From Bifidobacterium pullorum subsp. gallinarum (lineage in GTDB: Bacteria; Actinomycetota; Actinomycetes; Actinomycetales; Bifidobacteriaceae): a stretch of DNA of 64,000 nucleotides. The translations under genes were made by a program, and so were the position numbers. Of the stretch, positions 9,292 to 18,195 are shown piece after piece. The DNA is taken from the NCBI RefSeq assembly GCF_000741215.1, contig NZ_JGYX01000003.1, positions 345-64,344 of the forward strand, given 5' to 3'. Numbering within the stretch: position 1 is the first letter of the stretch; the number at the start of each line of letters is the position of its first letter. The notes beneath the pieces were generated by a model. That model did not search any database and was not told where the DNA came from. It saw only the letters and a list, made by a program, of their open reading frames with translations.

Positions 9292-11946
9292 TCACGATGT
9301 CGCCATGCCTGTCAGATGACGGAAGAGCTCGGGATCCAAGGGTTTGGCCAGTCGCAGGTTGGCGACGGCAAGGTTCATGGTCGCATCCCCGTCGCCCTCG
9401 GCCTTCCGCGTAATGGTGCGCAAGTCGTTGAACGCAGCGACGTGTCCGACGTAGTAATACTTAGCCTCGTCGGATTCCTCCTTGCGCATCACGAACAGCG
9501 GAATGAAATGGTTCTCCTGCCAACCCTCCGAACCATAGCCTTCCTTCATCCACATAAACTCCGGAGAATTCACGGTGCGGTTGTTCTTGCTGAAATACCG
9601 CATCTCCTGCAAGCCGAGAAATCGGTCGTCATACTGGCTGTTCGCGTACTTGACAAAGATCGGCATGGTACCGGTTGTCTTATGGCAGAAGTAACCGCCG
9701 ACATTCTGTCCGTTCATTTCATCGGACCAGCCGAGCAGCCGCATGACATCGGCCAGCTTGTACTTCTGCTCGTACAGGAATCCACGGTCGAAGCCCCTAC
9801 GCCCCGCACGGGCACGTTCGAACATCTCACGGCACACCATCAACCCGCACCGAATCGTATCGGCAAAGAAGATACGGAACGTACGGTTTCCGGACAGCAT
9901 TGCAGTAAACTCCGCAGACAATCCCACGCCACGCTCATCGTCGACTTCAATCAATGGCGTTCCACCGAACCGAGACCGATTCGTTGCCGTGAAATACGAA
10001 TAGTCCAATACCCGCAACGCCGACTGCATCTGCTCCGCCGTGAGATACGCATCCGGGAATCGCCGTGTAATCGCCGCGGCCAGTTCCGCCACGGAACGCG
10101 ATCGGGAGGGATGCCACGAAACATCGTTCTCCCCCGCATCGCCGATCCGCTCCTCGCCGAACCGGCAGAGTTCATCGAGGATGACCAGTTCGTGCGGCCG
10201 CAGTCCCGGCAGCAACAATTCCGTCGCCATCTTCAACATTGCCGACTCAGCGTCACTCACCGGATCCAAGCAATCGAGGAACGCCATGCCATCGCCATTA
10301 TTCTTTCCTCGGCTGAGACTGCGCTCGCGCGACCTGACGAACGACAAGTAATCGCCGCTCTTCGACGCCATCGTCATCGGCAATGACGGGTCGTACGCGT
10401 ACACATCCGTCAACATCGGAATGCGTGCAAGTTCGTAGCGCAGCTGGCGATAGTGTTCACTGAGTTTCTTCATCTCGGACCAGTCGGCATGGTCGAGCGC
10501 ACTCAGCACGCGTTCCCGCGCAATCCTGTCGAAACTGATCGAGCTCAACCCAATCGACCGCCGTTGCAGGTTGCGTCGCGCCACATCGCGATCGCCGGTG
10601 TTGCCGTACAGCGCCACCGGAATCAGATAATTGTTGGCGTAATTGCCGATGAAATCGATGACGGTAACGCTTTCCTTACCCGCGCACTTGCGCAGGCCGC
10701 GCCCCAACTGCTGTGTGAACACAATGCTGGACTGGGTGCTGCGCAGCATGACAATCTGGTTCAGCGAAGGGATGTCGATGCCTTCATTGAACAGATCGAC
10801 GGTGAAGATGTAGTCGAGTTCGCCTTCTTCCAGCCGCCGCACCGCCTGCTCACGTTCCGCTGCGGACACCTTGCCGGACAGAGCGATGGTGCGGTACGCC
10901 CGTTCCGTCTGCTGGTTGATCTGCGTATTGAATAGTGCGGACAACCGTTCCGCCTCGTCCACGCGACTGCAGAACACCAACCCGGTGACCTGCTGATGGT
11001 ACGGCGTGTAGGTCTGGATTTTGTCGATGATATACCGCACACGCTCCGGCGTGGCCAGCTGGCCGATCTCGTAACGCAGCTGCCCGGTGTTCCCATCATC
11101 CGCCGTAAGTCGCGTGCCGTCCTCCCCGAGGTATTCGGCCACACCGTAATAGTGGAACGGGCAGAGCATGTCCTCGTCAAGCGCGCGCTGCAGCCGGATC
11201 TCGTAGGCGATGTTATGGCCGAAACAGGAGTAGATGTTATAGCCATCGGTACGTTCCGGCGTGGCGGTCATGCCAAGCAGGAACCCCGGATTGGCGAAAT
11301 GGTTGAGGATCCGCTGGTAGCGTTCGGCGCCAACGTGATGCGCCTCATCGACGAGAATGTAGTCGAATTCGTCGGCGGCGAACCGTTCCAGTATCTCCGG
11401 CTTACTCAAGGTCTGCGCCATGGCGAACATATACCGGCAGTTGGTGTTCTTGCTGCTGCCGGACAGCAAACCGAGATCGCCATCCGAACAGCCGAGCACT
11501 TTCTTGTAGGAGGCCATCGCGTTCTTGAGGATCTGTTCGCGTTCGGCTACATACAGCATGCGTCGTGGATTGCACTGCCGCACGTCGAACGCGGAGAGAT
11601 AGGTTTTGCCGGTGCCGGTGGCGGAAATGACGATGGCACTGTGTTCGCCGTCCGCACGCAGCTGTTCCAGGCTGGCCAACGCTTCGCGCTGCATGGCGTT
11701 GGGTTCGATCTGCTGGCGTTCGCGCTCTTTGAGGATTGCGGAACGCGATGGTGTCTGATGACGCAGCTCCTGTTCGTAGCGTTGGAAATCCTCTTCGTAT
11801 TGGGTAATCCACGCCTCGGTGAGCGGTTCGGAATCGGCAAGCTGGGATTCCATCTCCGATTGGATTTGGTCGACGAGTTCGCCGCCTTCCAGGGACGAGA
11901 CTTTGAGATTCCACTCGCGCTGAGTGTTCAGGGCCGTCTGGGTCAA
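9292..11946 (-). CDS. SF2 DEAD/DEAH helicase with DUF3427, 3' part of a split gene
   Basis: At 884 aa this carries an SF2 helicase core. Walker A is SATGTGKTY (about residues 108-116) and motif II is VDEAHH (199-204). LLGMTATPERTDG is motif III, and the RecA2 signature is QLGRGLRKCAGKESVTVIDF. A DUF3427-type C terminus contains FGGTPLIEVDDERGVGL and GWQENHFIPLF. The first codon in this frame is TTG at 11946, overlapping the TGA of the upstream ORF. Immediately upstream, in this same frame, the sequence encodes NLYVGSSNLT, the second half of an HKD phospholipase-D-type motif. The ancestral protein was therefore a NUDIX-HKD-helicase-DUF3427 fusion, now interrupted by one base. As read, this part might be reinitiated or made by -1 frameshifting. 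Confidence 0.85.
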   Translation of the reverse strand: MTQTALNTQREWNLKVSSLEGGELVDQIQSEMESQLADSEPLTEAWITQYEEDFQRYEQELRHQTPSRSAILKERERQQIEPNAMQREALASLEQLRADGEHSAIVISATGTGKTYLSAFDVRQCNPRRMLYVAEREQILKNAMASYKKVLGCSDGDLGLLSGSSKNTNCRYMFAMAQTLSKPEILERFAADEFDYILVDEAHHVGAERYQRILNHFANPGFLLGMTATPERTDGYNIYSCFGHNIAYEIRLQRALDEDMLCPFHYYGVAEYLGEDGTRLTADDGNTGQLRYEIGQLATPERVRYIIDKIQTYTPYHQQVTGLVFCSRVDEAERLSALFNTQINQQTERAYRTIALSGKVSAAEREQAVRRLEEGELDYIFTVDLFNEGIDIPSLNQIVMLRSTQSSIVFTQQLGRGLRKCAGKESVTVIDFIGNYANNYLIPVALYGNTGDRDVARRNLQRRSIGLSSISFDRIARERVLSALDHADWSEMKKLSEHYRQLRYELARIPMLTDVYAYDPSLPMTMASKSGDYLSFVRSRERSLSRGKNNGDGMAFLDCLDPVSDAESAMLKMATELLLPGLRPHELVILDELCRFGEERIGDAGENDVSWHPSRSRSVAELAAAITRRFPDAYLTAEQMQSALRVLDYSYFTATNRSRFGGTPLIEVDDERGVGLSAEFTAMLSGNRTFRIFFADTIRCGLMVCREMFERARAGRRGFDRGFLYEQKYKLADVMRLLGWSDEMNGQNVGGYFCHKTTGTMPIFVKYANSQYDDRFLGLQEMRYFSKNNRTVNSPEFMWMKEGYGSEGWQENHFIPLFVMRKEESDEAKYYYVGHVAAFNDLRTITRKAEGDGDATMNLAVANLRLAKPLDPELFRHLTGMATS

Positions 11947-12935
11947 GTTGGAACTGCCGACATACAGATTGTAGTAGGGCTGCCATCCTCCAGATGGCGG
12001 GCGAACACATACCCCTTGGGATGGAACGGCTGGCCTTGCGCGCCCGAATGCGCCGATCGGTCCGTTCCGCCGTTCCAGATGCGCACGTCGACGCCGGTGA
12101 CATGTTTAAGCCGCAGCAAGTCCCAGAATGCGGCCGGGGTGTTGAAATGGTTCTTGGTGGAGGTGATGAGGCGACTACGTTGCGCGCTGCCGCTACGTTC
12201 GGCACTGGATTTGAAGTCTTCGAATAGGGATTTGACCGCTTCGGCGGAGACGAAGGCGACGGACATATCAAACGAGTCGGCGTTCTCAAGTTCCTCGCCG
12301 ATGACGTCTCCCATGGTGTTGCCGGGATGGTTGGCGATGAGACGGGGCGCATAGATACCGGGAGCGTCGGGTCTGCGTTTGATCAGCCCGGACATGACGT
12401 CCTCGAGAACGGATGAGGTGGCGCCGGGTACGTGTTCGATCAGCTCGGACGTGACGTTGTCAAGAGGGGATTCGGATGCATCGGTCATCGTGCTGCCCTG
12501 CTTCCGATCAAGGTTCATGACGGAAATGAGCTGCACAGCTTCAACGTCTGCAGGAGCCCAGTAGAGCGATGGCATATCCTCAGGCCGTTCCCACCGGATT
12601 TCCTGATGTTCAGTCAGACGAGGTGTGCCCGATTCGAGATGGCAGATGAACGTAGTGAGTTGCACTGTGCCGAAATCGTAACGTTGGATGGATGTGCACA
12701 CCTCATCGGCGATGGTGACTTCGCACAGCAGTTCTTCTTCGATTTCACGACGCAACGCCTCACGACGGCTCTCCCCCGGCTTGACCTTACCGCCGGGGAA
12801 TTCCCAGTAACCCGCAAGGGATTTCCCATTGCCACGGCGAGCGCACAATACCTTGCCGTCGCGTACGATGGCGGCGCCGACCACGTCGATCAGTTTGCCT
12901 GTGTCCGTGCCGACCGTTTCGTTCTCTTCCACCAC
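11943..12935 (-). CDS. NUDIX hydrolase plus HKD nuclease, 5' part of a split gene
   Basis: At 330 aa, it starts with GTG at 12935 after GAAGGGGCG. The N-terminal 130 residues are a MutT-like NUDIX domain. The NUDIX box runs from GKVKPGESRREALR through REIEEEL with all G, E and REUXEE positions present. A phospholipase-D/HKD nuclease domain follows (FDMSVAFVSAEAVKSLFEDF) and reaches FHPKGYVF. The frame is lost in the sequence coding DGSP: reading -1 from there gives YYNLYVGSSNLT and runs straight into the helicase. As read, the HKD motif is incomplete. The function is presumably nucleic-acid cleavage coupled to the helicase; the NUDIX substrate is unknown. Confidence 0.85.
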   Translation of the reverse strand: MVEENETVGTDTGKLIDVVGAAIVRDGKVLCARRGNGKSLAGYWEFPGGKVKPGESRREALRREIEEELLCEVTIADEVCTSIQRYDFGTVQLTTFICHLESGTPRLTEHQEIRWERPEDMPSLYWAPADVEAVQLISVMNLDRKQGSTMTDASESPLDNVTSELIEHVPGATSSVLEDVMSGLIKRRPDAPGIYAPRLIANHPGNTMGDVIGEELENADSFDMSVAFVSAEAVKSLFEDFKSSAERSGSAQRSRLITSTKNHFNTPAAFWDLLRLKHVTGVDVRIWNGGTDRSAHSGAQGQPFHPKGYVFARHLEDGSPTTICMSAVPT

Positions 12936-13079
12936 GAATCCGCCCCTTCGCTCAAACGACTACTCGGAACAGATCCAGGATACAGCGAAATCTCACTTTT
13001 TCGACACGTCTGACTCGCAAGAAATAAAATCCATATCAGGTATTCTGCAAATACCACTCGTTTAGAAAAAGGAACAAGC

Positions 13080-14207
13080 ATGGCGCGTAAAAGCAAAGAT
13101 GTCGACCGCGATCCGGAACTCATCGCCGATATGACGCTGCTGATGCTATATCTGCTGTCCGACAAGGTTGGACGCAGCCGCTCCGCACGTTGGGTCGCCC
13201 CGACTTATCTGGACGCAAACGCTCTGGACCAGCTTGTACAAGACAAACTCATCGAAGACAATGGCGACGGTTCCGTCACGTTCACCGAACAAGGACTGGA
13301 CAGCGCGCAGTACGTCCACGACGTATTCCTCGAGACCGCGGACGTGGTGGATATGCTCGAAGAACGGTTGTTGCTGCTGCTGGCATTGCAGCATACCGAT
13401 CCCAAGGAACTTCTGAACGAATTGAGGGGAAAGAAGGGGCAGCCGGTAATCGCCGCCAAAGGCGATACCGCCGCCACGTCCCACGCGAAAAACACATCCT
13501 CCAAAAGCAGCAAGGGCACCGCGACCAGCACAACGAATCCGACGGACGGCTACGACCCGGCGCAGGATCAACGCGCGTTCAGAATCCAGCTCACGCTACG
13601 TGGATACGGGAATCCGCTGTGCTGGCGACTGATAGAGGTGCCCGCCTCGTACACGTTCCTGGATCTGCACGTCATCATTCAGGAATGCATGCGATGGATG
13701 GACTATCATCTGTTCGATTTCCGCTTCACCAGCAACGGACAGAAGCGTCAGTTGGACGAGCACGGCAACATGTATGACGATTTCTCCGACTGGATGACAC
13801 CGGAGGAACGAAAGCGACAGCCCGTCAAATCGTTCTCGCGCGACGTTCATCTGGGCGAGATATTCCCACGAACCCGGACCGCGGTGTACTCATATGATTA
13901 CGGGGACGGTTGGGAGATCGACGTCAAGGTGGTCAAAACGATCAAGCATCGTGACCACGATGAACCCCTGGTACTGGACGGCGACGGCGCCGCGCCGCCG
14001 GAGGATGTGGGCGGCCCGGCCGGGTATGCCGACTTCCTGCGCACCATCAACGGAGAGAACGGTCCCGAGCGGCAATATCTGCTGGAATGGTCCGAAGACC
14101 AGGGATATCTGGATCATTTCGATCTGAAGGACACACAGGAGCGTGTGGCCGATTGGCGGTTCCACCTGGAGGAGTTGACGAAGAATCTGGATCAACGGGG
14201 CGCATGA
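13080..14207 (+). CDS. pRiA4b ORF-3-like (IS1096 TnpR-type) protein
   Basis: This is 375 aa, with a start after AAAAAGGAACAAGC. The N-terminal 130 residues are a helical region (DMTLLMLYLLSD; VVDMLEERLLLLLALQ) of unknown role. Residues about 155-370 match the plasmid pRiA4b ORF-3 family: the characteristic RIQLTLRGYGNPLCWRLIEV, MRWMDYHLFDFRF, YSYDYGDGWEIDV and DGDGAAPPEDVGG blocks are all present. The family is widespread on mobile elements and has no established biochemical role. It is transcribed divergently from the NUDIX-helicase gene, sharing a 144-bp promoter region. Confidence 0.8.
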   Translation: MARKSKDVDRDPELIADMTLLMLYLLSDKVGRSRSARWVAPTYLDANALDQLVQDKLIEDNGDGSVTFTEQGLDSAQYVHDVFLETADVVDMLEERLLLLLALQHTDPKELLNELRGKKGQPVIAAKGDTAATSHAKNTSSKSSKGTATSTTNPTDGYDPAQDQRAFRIQLTLRGYGNPLCWRLIEVPASYTFLDLHVIIQECMRWMDYHLFDFRFTSNGQKRQLDEHGNMYDDFSDWMTPEERKRQPVKSFSRDVHLGEIFPRTRTAVYSYDYGDGWEIDVKVVKTIKHRDHDEPLVLDGDGAAPPEDVGGPAGYADFLRTINGENGPERQYLLEWSEDQGYLDHFDLKDTQERVADWRFHLEELTKNLDQRGA

Positions 14208-14212
14208 CAAGA

Positions 14213-14268
14213 TAACGTCCGATTTCAACGATGGGACACCGCATTTGCGCGAGGCTTCGAACACAACC
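14213..14268. repeat. Sequence shared with both flanks of the IS256-type element
   Basis: GATAACGTCCGATT (14213-14226) recurs as GATAACGTCCGGTT just left of the IS256-type gene (near 18981). CATTTGCGCGAGGCTTCG and CACAACCG here recur as CATTTGCGCAAGACTTCG and CACAACCG just right of it (20309-20336). The two halves sit about 15 bases apart here but more than 1.3 kb apart there. Confidence 0.6.
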
Positions 14269-14416
14269 GTTTCCGCGACAAAACCCAGCGTTTCGCGACA
14301 GGATTCAGCGTTTCACGACATAATCCCGTCGTATTCCCGACATACCCTGTCGTTTCGCGACATAATCCCGTCATAATCCCGACATTTTCGCGACATGACC
14401 CGCAGTTTCGCGACAT
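14269..14416. repeat. Degenerate tandem array of TTTCGCGACA units
   Basis: The motif TTTCGCGACA appears at 14291, 14353, 14386 and 14406, with one-base variants at 14270 and 14311 and weaker copies (CCCGACA) near 14335 and 14377. Spacing is mostly 20-22 bp, and the units are separated by variants of AATCCCGT or AACCCAGCG. It lies between two convergent genes and is not coding as far as I can tell. It could be a transcription end, a protein-binding array or a simple expanded repeat. Confidence 0.75.
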
Positions 14417-14500
14417 GTCATCTTCCTCGCAGCAACGCAACGTGTCGTGGTAGGCAAGACCTCTTCCTCAAGAATCGTTTTCCCACGTCACAGCATATCC

Positions 14501-16924
14501 TCAAACGGACATTGAGTCTTGCAGTTTTTTCTGCAACACGGGATCGACTGCGAACAGGTATAAACCATGAACGCCTCGTTTGGTTAGCACTCCAAGCTGT
14601 TTACGAATACATTCGCGCTTGAAATACTCAAGATCCTCGCTAGTGGAGATATCTTTGCGACTACTGGTCACGCCTGGGTCACAGCTCATCTCAGGACGGT
14701 ACACAATGCAGTTGCGATCTTCATCGTATCCAACAGACGGGCCGATGATGACACCCGCGTAGTTCAAGTCAAACCCTTGGATGGTGAAGTACGAACCGAC
14801 CTCGTTCTTAGTGGATTCGTCACTCGCCCACGATTCACCGGTTTGACGTTTTTCTCGTTCCTCGTCCTCCAAGATATCCTTTGCCCGATTCCATCTGCGT
14901 CTAAACACCTTCACATGTTCAGGAATCTCGGGATCTCCGTCAACGTAATTGGGCCGTCGCCAGGCACCCCGATATTGTTGTCCGTCGCAGTGCCATTCAT
15001 AGTCAGGGTCGTAATACAAATCCACGGTTCCCAATGCATCACCTGAATCATACGGCCAATCAAACGTAGCTACCACGCGACACAAATCACGAGGTTTTAC
15101 CGCAGCACGCTTGGTCTTCTTCTTCCGCCCCTTTGCAGGCTTCGTTTCCTCTGCGTCTTCCTGACGAGACAAAACCCAGTCTCGTTTCTTGTTGATTTCA
15201 CTAAAAACCTCTTCAGGTGATGAACAAACCTTTATCTCATAAGGACAGCCTAACGTCAGAGTGTTATCGCCGTCCTCGTCCACCATGCTGATTCTTGCAG
15301 TAGTGTCCTCGGGAACCAGCCGAGGTAGTTGCGCACAGCGAGAAGACAACGCATCAATCCACTGGATGACTTCATCACTCGCATCAATCCGGTATTGACA
15401 AGTCAGATTAATCCTGCTTACCGGATAGGAATCCGTGATAATAACCTCTTTGCCGTCATTCACCTTAGCATTGCTGTAATGCCCCGTAAACGTCAATACA
15501 CTATCCACCGAATCAGCGTCCGCAACATAACCGTTCTCTTCAAAACCAAGCTGCCGCAACGTATTCGGATTCCACCACTGTTTTCGCTGCATGATTTGCT
15601 CAGGGTCAAATACGGCTACGACCACCTTTGCCCTACGTAAAATCTCGTGCAGGTGACTTTCAATACCGCTTTGCACCTTCTGCGTAAACAGCAGATGCGC
15701 CTCATCAATAAGCACTACATCCGCACGACAATTCTCCCCTGGAATCTCCGTATAGTCCCACGAGCTGGTCCCAACGGACAGTGAACGATCATTAATAAAC
15801 TTTGTCGGACGAGAAACACATTGCATTGACTGTTTCTGCAGCCCTTGCTTTGTGGCCATGTCATCGTAAACTTTACGCTGATCTTCGTTATTCACCAGCA
15901 AACATACACGCTGTTTGTGATTGGCGGATTCTGAAGTGTTCTCATCTGAATCCAGATTCAGTGAATTTGCCAATTCGTAGAACAGCGTACTGAGTAGAAT
16001 GGTCTTCCCCGTACCGGCGGCGCCACCGACAAGAATGAGCCGTGTATCTCCTGGGCTCCGCCATCGATCCAGGCAATCGAACACCGTCTTTTCGATATCC
16101 CTCAATGCCTCATGCTGTTCTTTTCCAAGCTTATGGAACGGCGAAACCTTATACAACGAAGACTGCCAGATCTGCTCTTCCGGAGGGAAAATGCCGTCTT
16201 CGTCTTTCGATACAAGCTTCCGCCAAGCAGCGGAGACAATACTGTCCAGATAGGTCGACGTATAGTATTCGTCCTGTGGATTGCCTCGACCATTCAGACA
16301 ATCGACATGATCAATGGACTTCATGTAGTCGATGAGTTTGTTCTCAACGTCCAAAGTCAGCGATTTATTGAAATGCCGCTCCCAGATAACGTATTGATTG
16401 ACATCTGCACCGTTGCTGACCGCATCCGTTATCCGTTGATCCGCGTTCTTCTCCGTCTCCAAATATCTTGATAACGCATGGTCGGCGGTGACTTCTCCAT
16501 CGGCATCATCCGCATGCAAAGATTCCTGATTGTCCGCGATATCTTCAGTACGACTTTTTGTTAGAGTGATATGCTGAACCGTACGGTCAAGAATGTGTTG
16601 GCTCTCCCCTACATACACATACCACCTATTCCCTGATTTCGCACTACTTCCGCCGGCGGTCGTGGTGTTTTCAAACCAGACGATATATACCGTCGGCCAA
16701 TTCAGCAGATGGCTCTTTTCCTTGCCATATCGATCAATCAGCTTCTCAGTCGCCACTTCAAGGGAAGTTCTCGGGCTGACCCAAGCGTCAGCTCTTGTTT
16801 CGAGAGTGGTCTCAAAAACCTCGCGATATCGATCCACGGAAATGGTTTTCCCGTTTTCGGTATCAACGCCGGCGTAAGGTACCTTCACGATACAAAACCG
16901 CATCTGTTCAGCTGTCCCACTCAT
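14501..16924 (-). CDS. DUF2075 (Schlafen-type) ATPase with GIY-YIG-like N terminus
   Basis: The start is taken at 16924 (MSGTAEQMRF), giving 807 aa; longer starts would run into the divergent gene. Residues about 75-130 (TVYIVWFEN then WYVYVGESQHILDRTVQH) fit a GIY-YIG nuclease-like fold. The ATPase core has Walker A LVGGAAGTGKTILL (about residue 295) and Walker B ADVVLIDEAHLLF, then a Schlafen group-3/DUF2075 motor with LTCQYRIDASDE and FTIQGFDLNYAGVIIG. No strong ribosome site is visible, so it may be leaderless. Only 34 bp separate it from a MazG-like gene on the other strand. The family is often linked to mobile DNA and defence, but the role here is inferred. Confidence 0.8.
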   Translation of the reverse strand: MSGTAEQMRFCIVKVPYAGVDTENGKTISVDRYREVFETTLETRADAWVSPRTSLEVATEKLIDRYGKEKSHLLNWPTVYIVWFENTTTAGGSSAKSGNRWYVYVGESQHILDRTVQHITLTKSRTEDIADNQESLHADDADGEVTADHALSRYLETEKNADQRITDAVSNGADVNQYVIWERHFNKSLTLDVENKLIDYMKSIDHVDCLNGRGNPQDEYYTSTYLDSIVSAAWRKLVSKDEDGIFPPEEQIWQSSLYKVSPFHKLGKEQHEALRDIEKTVFDCLDRWRSPGDTRLILVGGAAGTGKTILLSTLFYELANSLNLDSDENTSESANHKQRVCLLVNNEDQRKVYDDMATKQGLQKQSMQCVSRPTKFINDRSLSVGTSSWDYTEIPGENCRADVVLIDEAHLLFTQKVQSGIESHLHEILRRAKVVVAVFDPEQIMQRKQWWNPNTLRQLGFEENGYVADADSVDSVLTFTGHYSNAKVNDGKEVIITDSYPVSRINLTCQYRIDASDEVIQWIDALSSRCAQLPRLVPEDTTARISMVDEDGDNTLTLGCPYEIKVCSSPEEVFSEINKKRDWVLSRQEDAEETKPAKGRKKKTKRAAVKPRDLCRVVATFDWPYDSGDALGTVDLYYDPDYEWHCDGQQYRGAWRRPNYVDGDPEIPEHVKVFRRRWNRAKDILEDEEREKRQTGESWASDESTKNEVGSYFTIQGFDLNYAGVIIGPSVGYDEDRNCIVYRPEMSCDPGVTSSRKDISTSEDLEYFKRECIRKQLGVLTKRGVHGLYLFAVDPVLQKKLQDSMSV

Positions 16925-16958
16925 ATTCACATGGTACCCATGGAATACACTATTGACT

Positions 16959-17261
16959 ATGATTTCCGATTCAACCATCGACCTTATCCGCACCTTTGTC
17001 CGAGAGCGCGATTGGGACAAGTACCATGCACCCGGTAACTTGGCCAAATCCGTGAGCATCGAAGCTGCGGAATTGTTGGAATGTTTCCACTGGAACGACC
17101 AGCCATGCGAAGACGATCTGGAACACATCCACGAGGAAATCGCCGACGTCATGATCTACTGCATCATGCTCGCCGACAAATTGGGTTTCGATCTCGACGA
17201 CATCATCCGCGACAAAATGCAGAAGAACGCAAAGAAGTACCCTGTCGAATCCTGTCAGTAA
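16959..17261 (+). CDS. MazG-like nucleotide pyrophosphohydrolase
   Basis: This is 100 aa from the ATG at 16959; a TTG at 16953 is also possible. It is a single all-alpha MazG-type domain, with EAAELLECF and EEIADVMIYCIMLAD giving the acidic ExxE and ExxD magnesium sites. Proteins like this hydrolyse nucleoside triphosphates or related nucleotides to monophosphate and pyrophosphate. Its head-to-head arrangement with the DUF2075/GIY-YIG gene suggests a shared promoter region and a joint role, perhaps nucleotide depletion or sanitation during stress or phage attack. The substrate cannot be told from the sequence. Confidence 0.85.
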   Translation: MISDSTIDLIRTFVRERDWDKYHAPGNLAKSVSIEAAELLECFHWNDQPCEDDLEHIHEEIADVMIYCIMLADKLGFDLDDIIRDKMQKNAKKYPVESCQ

Positions 17262-17336
17262 TCACCACTCATCACTTGTCGCCGTTCATTTTCCGGAACG
17301 ACATTCTCTATTCGGACATTTACAAGCGCCACCCGA

Positions 17337-18018
17337 CTAGTCTTTGCGCGATTCCGGAAGATTCTGCCGGTAAACGGTTACTTTGCAGGTGTATACGCGC
17401 CAATGGAATGACGGGTCGATGTCAATGCCGTCCTCCCCGTAGCAGGTGGTATCTCTAACTTGGCAAATCAGCCGTTCGTTTTCGGACAGGTCGTCCAGCA
17501 TTCGAGAAAGGAACCTGTCGTCGAAATCATGGTAGGGGGGTATATGGCAACGTGATGTCGTCATCCACACGATGGAACGAGTATCCCCACGGGTTGATTT
17601 CCTTGGAGCAACGACGAATTTCAAGCATATCCCCCTCCTGGATGCCGGCGACGGACCGTTCCAGCGCGATATTGCGAGTGGATCGTCCATCATTCCATGT
17701 CGATTCGGCCCACAGTTCGGCGATGCCCATTTTCGTCATATTGTCCGGAGAGGCATCACTGAAATCATCGGGCGTCACGCTCTGGGCGAAGGCTTTCTGA
17801 CCACGCATGTCGATGGCCTCGTTCAGATTCCGCGCATCCGCATACTCATCCGATAAATAATCGAAGACGTCGAAATACGGTCTGTCATACTTCTGCGGTT
17901 CCGGCAATCCGATTGGGTCGTTTTCGTCGCTTACCGCTGAATCGCCGGTTCCGGGTTGGGCATGAGACAGCTCCGGGTCGTCATGTTGGTCGCCGTCGGA
18001 TGCGGAACGATTGCCCAT
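17337..18018 (-). pseudogene. Hypothetical protein interrupted at a six-base G/C tract
   Basis: The start at 18018 (MGNRSASDGD) follows GAGGTGAG. The first frame encodes an acidic N terminus and a region with PYFDVFDYLSDEYADARNL and EGDMLEIRRCSKEINPWGY, and stops at 17527. A second frame continues from the same place with DFDDRFLSRMLDDLSENERL and ends at 17337. The join is a run of six G (plus strand, 17535-17540), so a single-base change there would restore one protein of about 226 aa. I do not recognise the family. Confidence 0.6.
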
Positions 18019-18195
18019 AGTCTCACCTCGCTGTGCATCATTGACCATTACACGCTCATGGTACATCCCACGCCCGGTTAAGCGACTCGGCCTTCTAGTT
18101 CAACCATCGCATTCATTCGCACCTTTGTTCACGAGCATGGTGCTTCACCGTGAGATTGCAAACACAGCAGGAACGATAACACCTTTGCTGCTCCT

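Noticed and set aside
14269..14416. Possible CRISPR array
   Set aside because: Repeat units are short (10-12 bp core), degenerate and spaced only 20-22 bp, with no unique spacers of normal length and no cas genes nearby.
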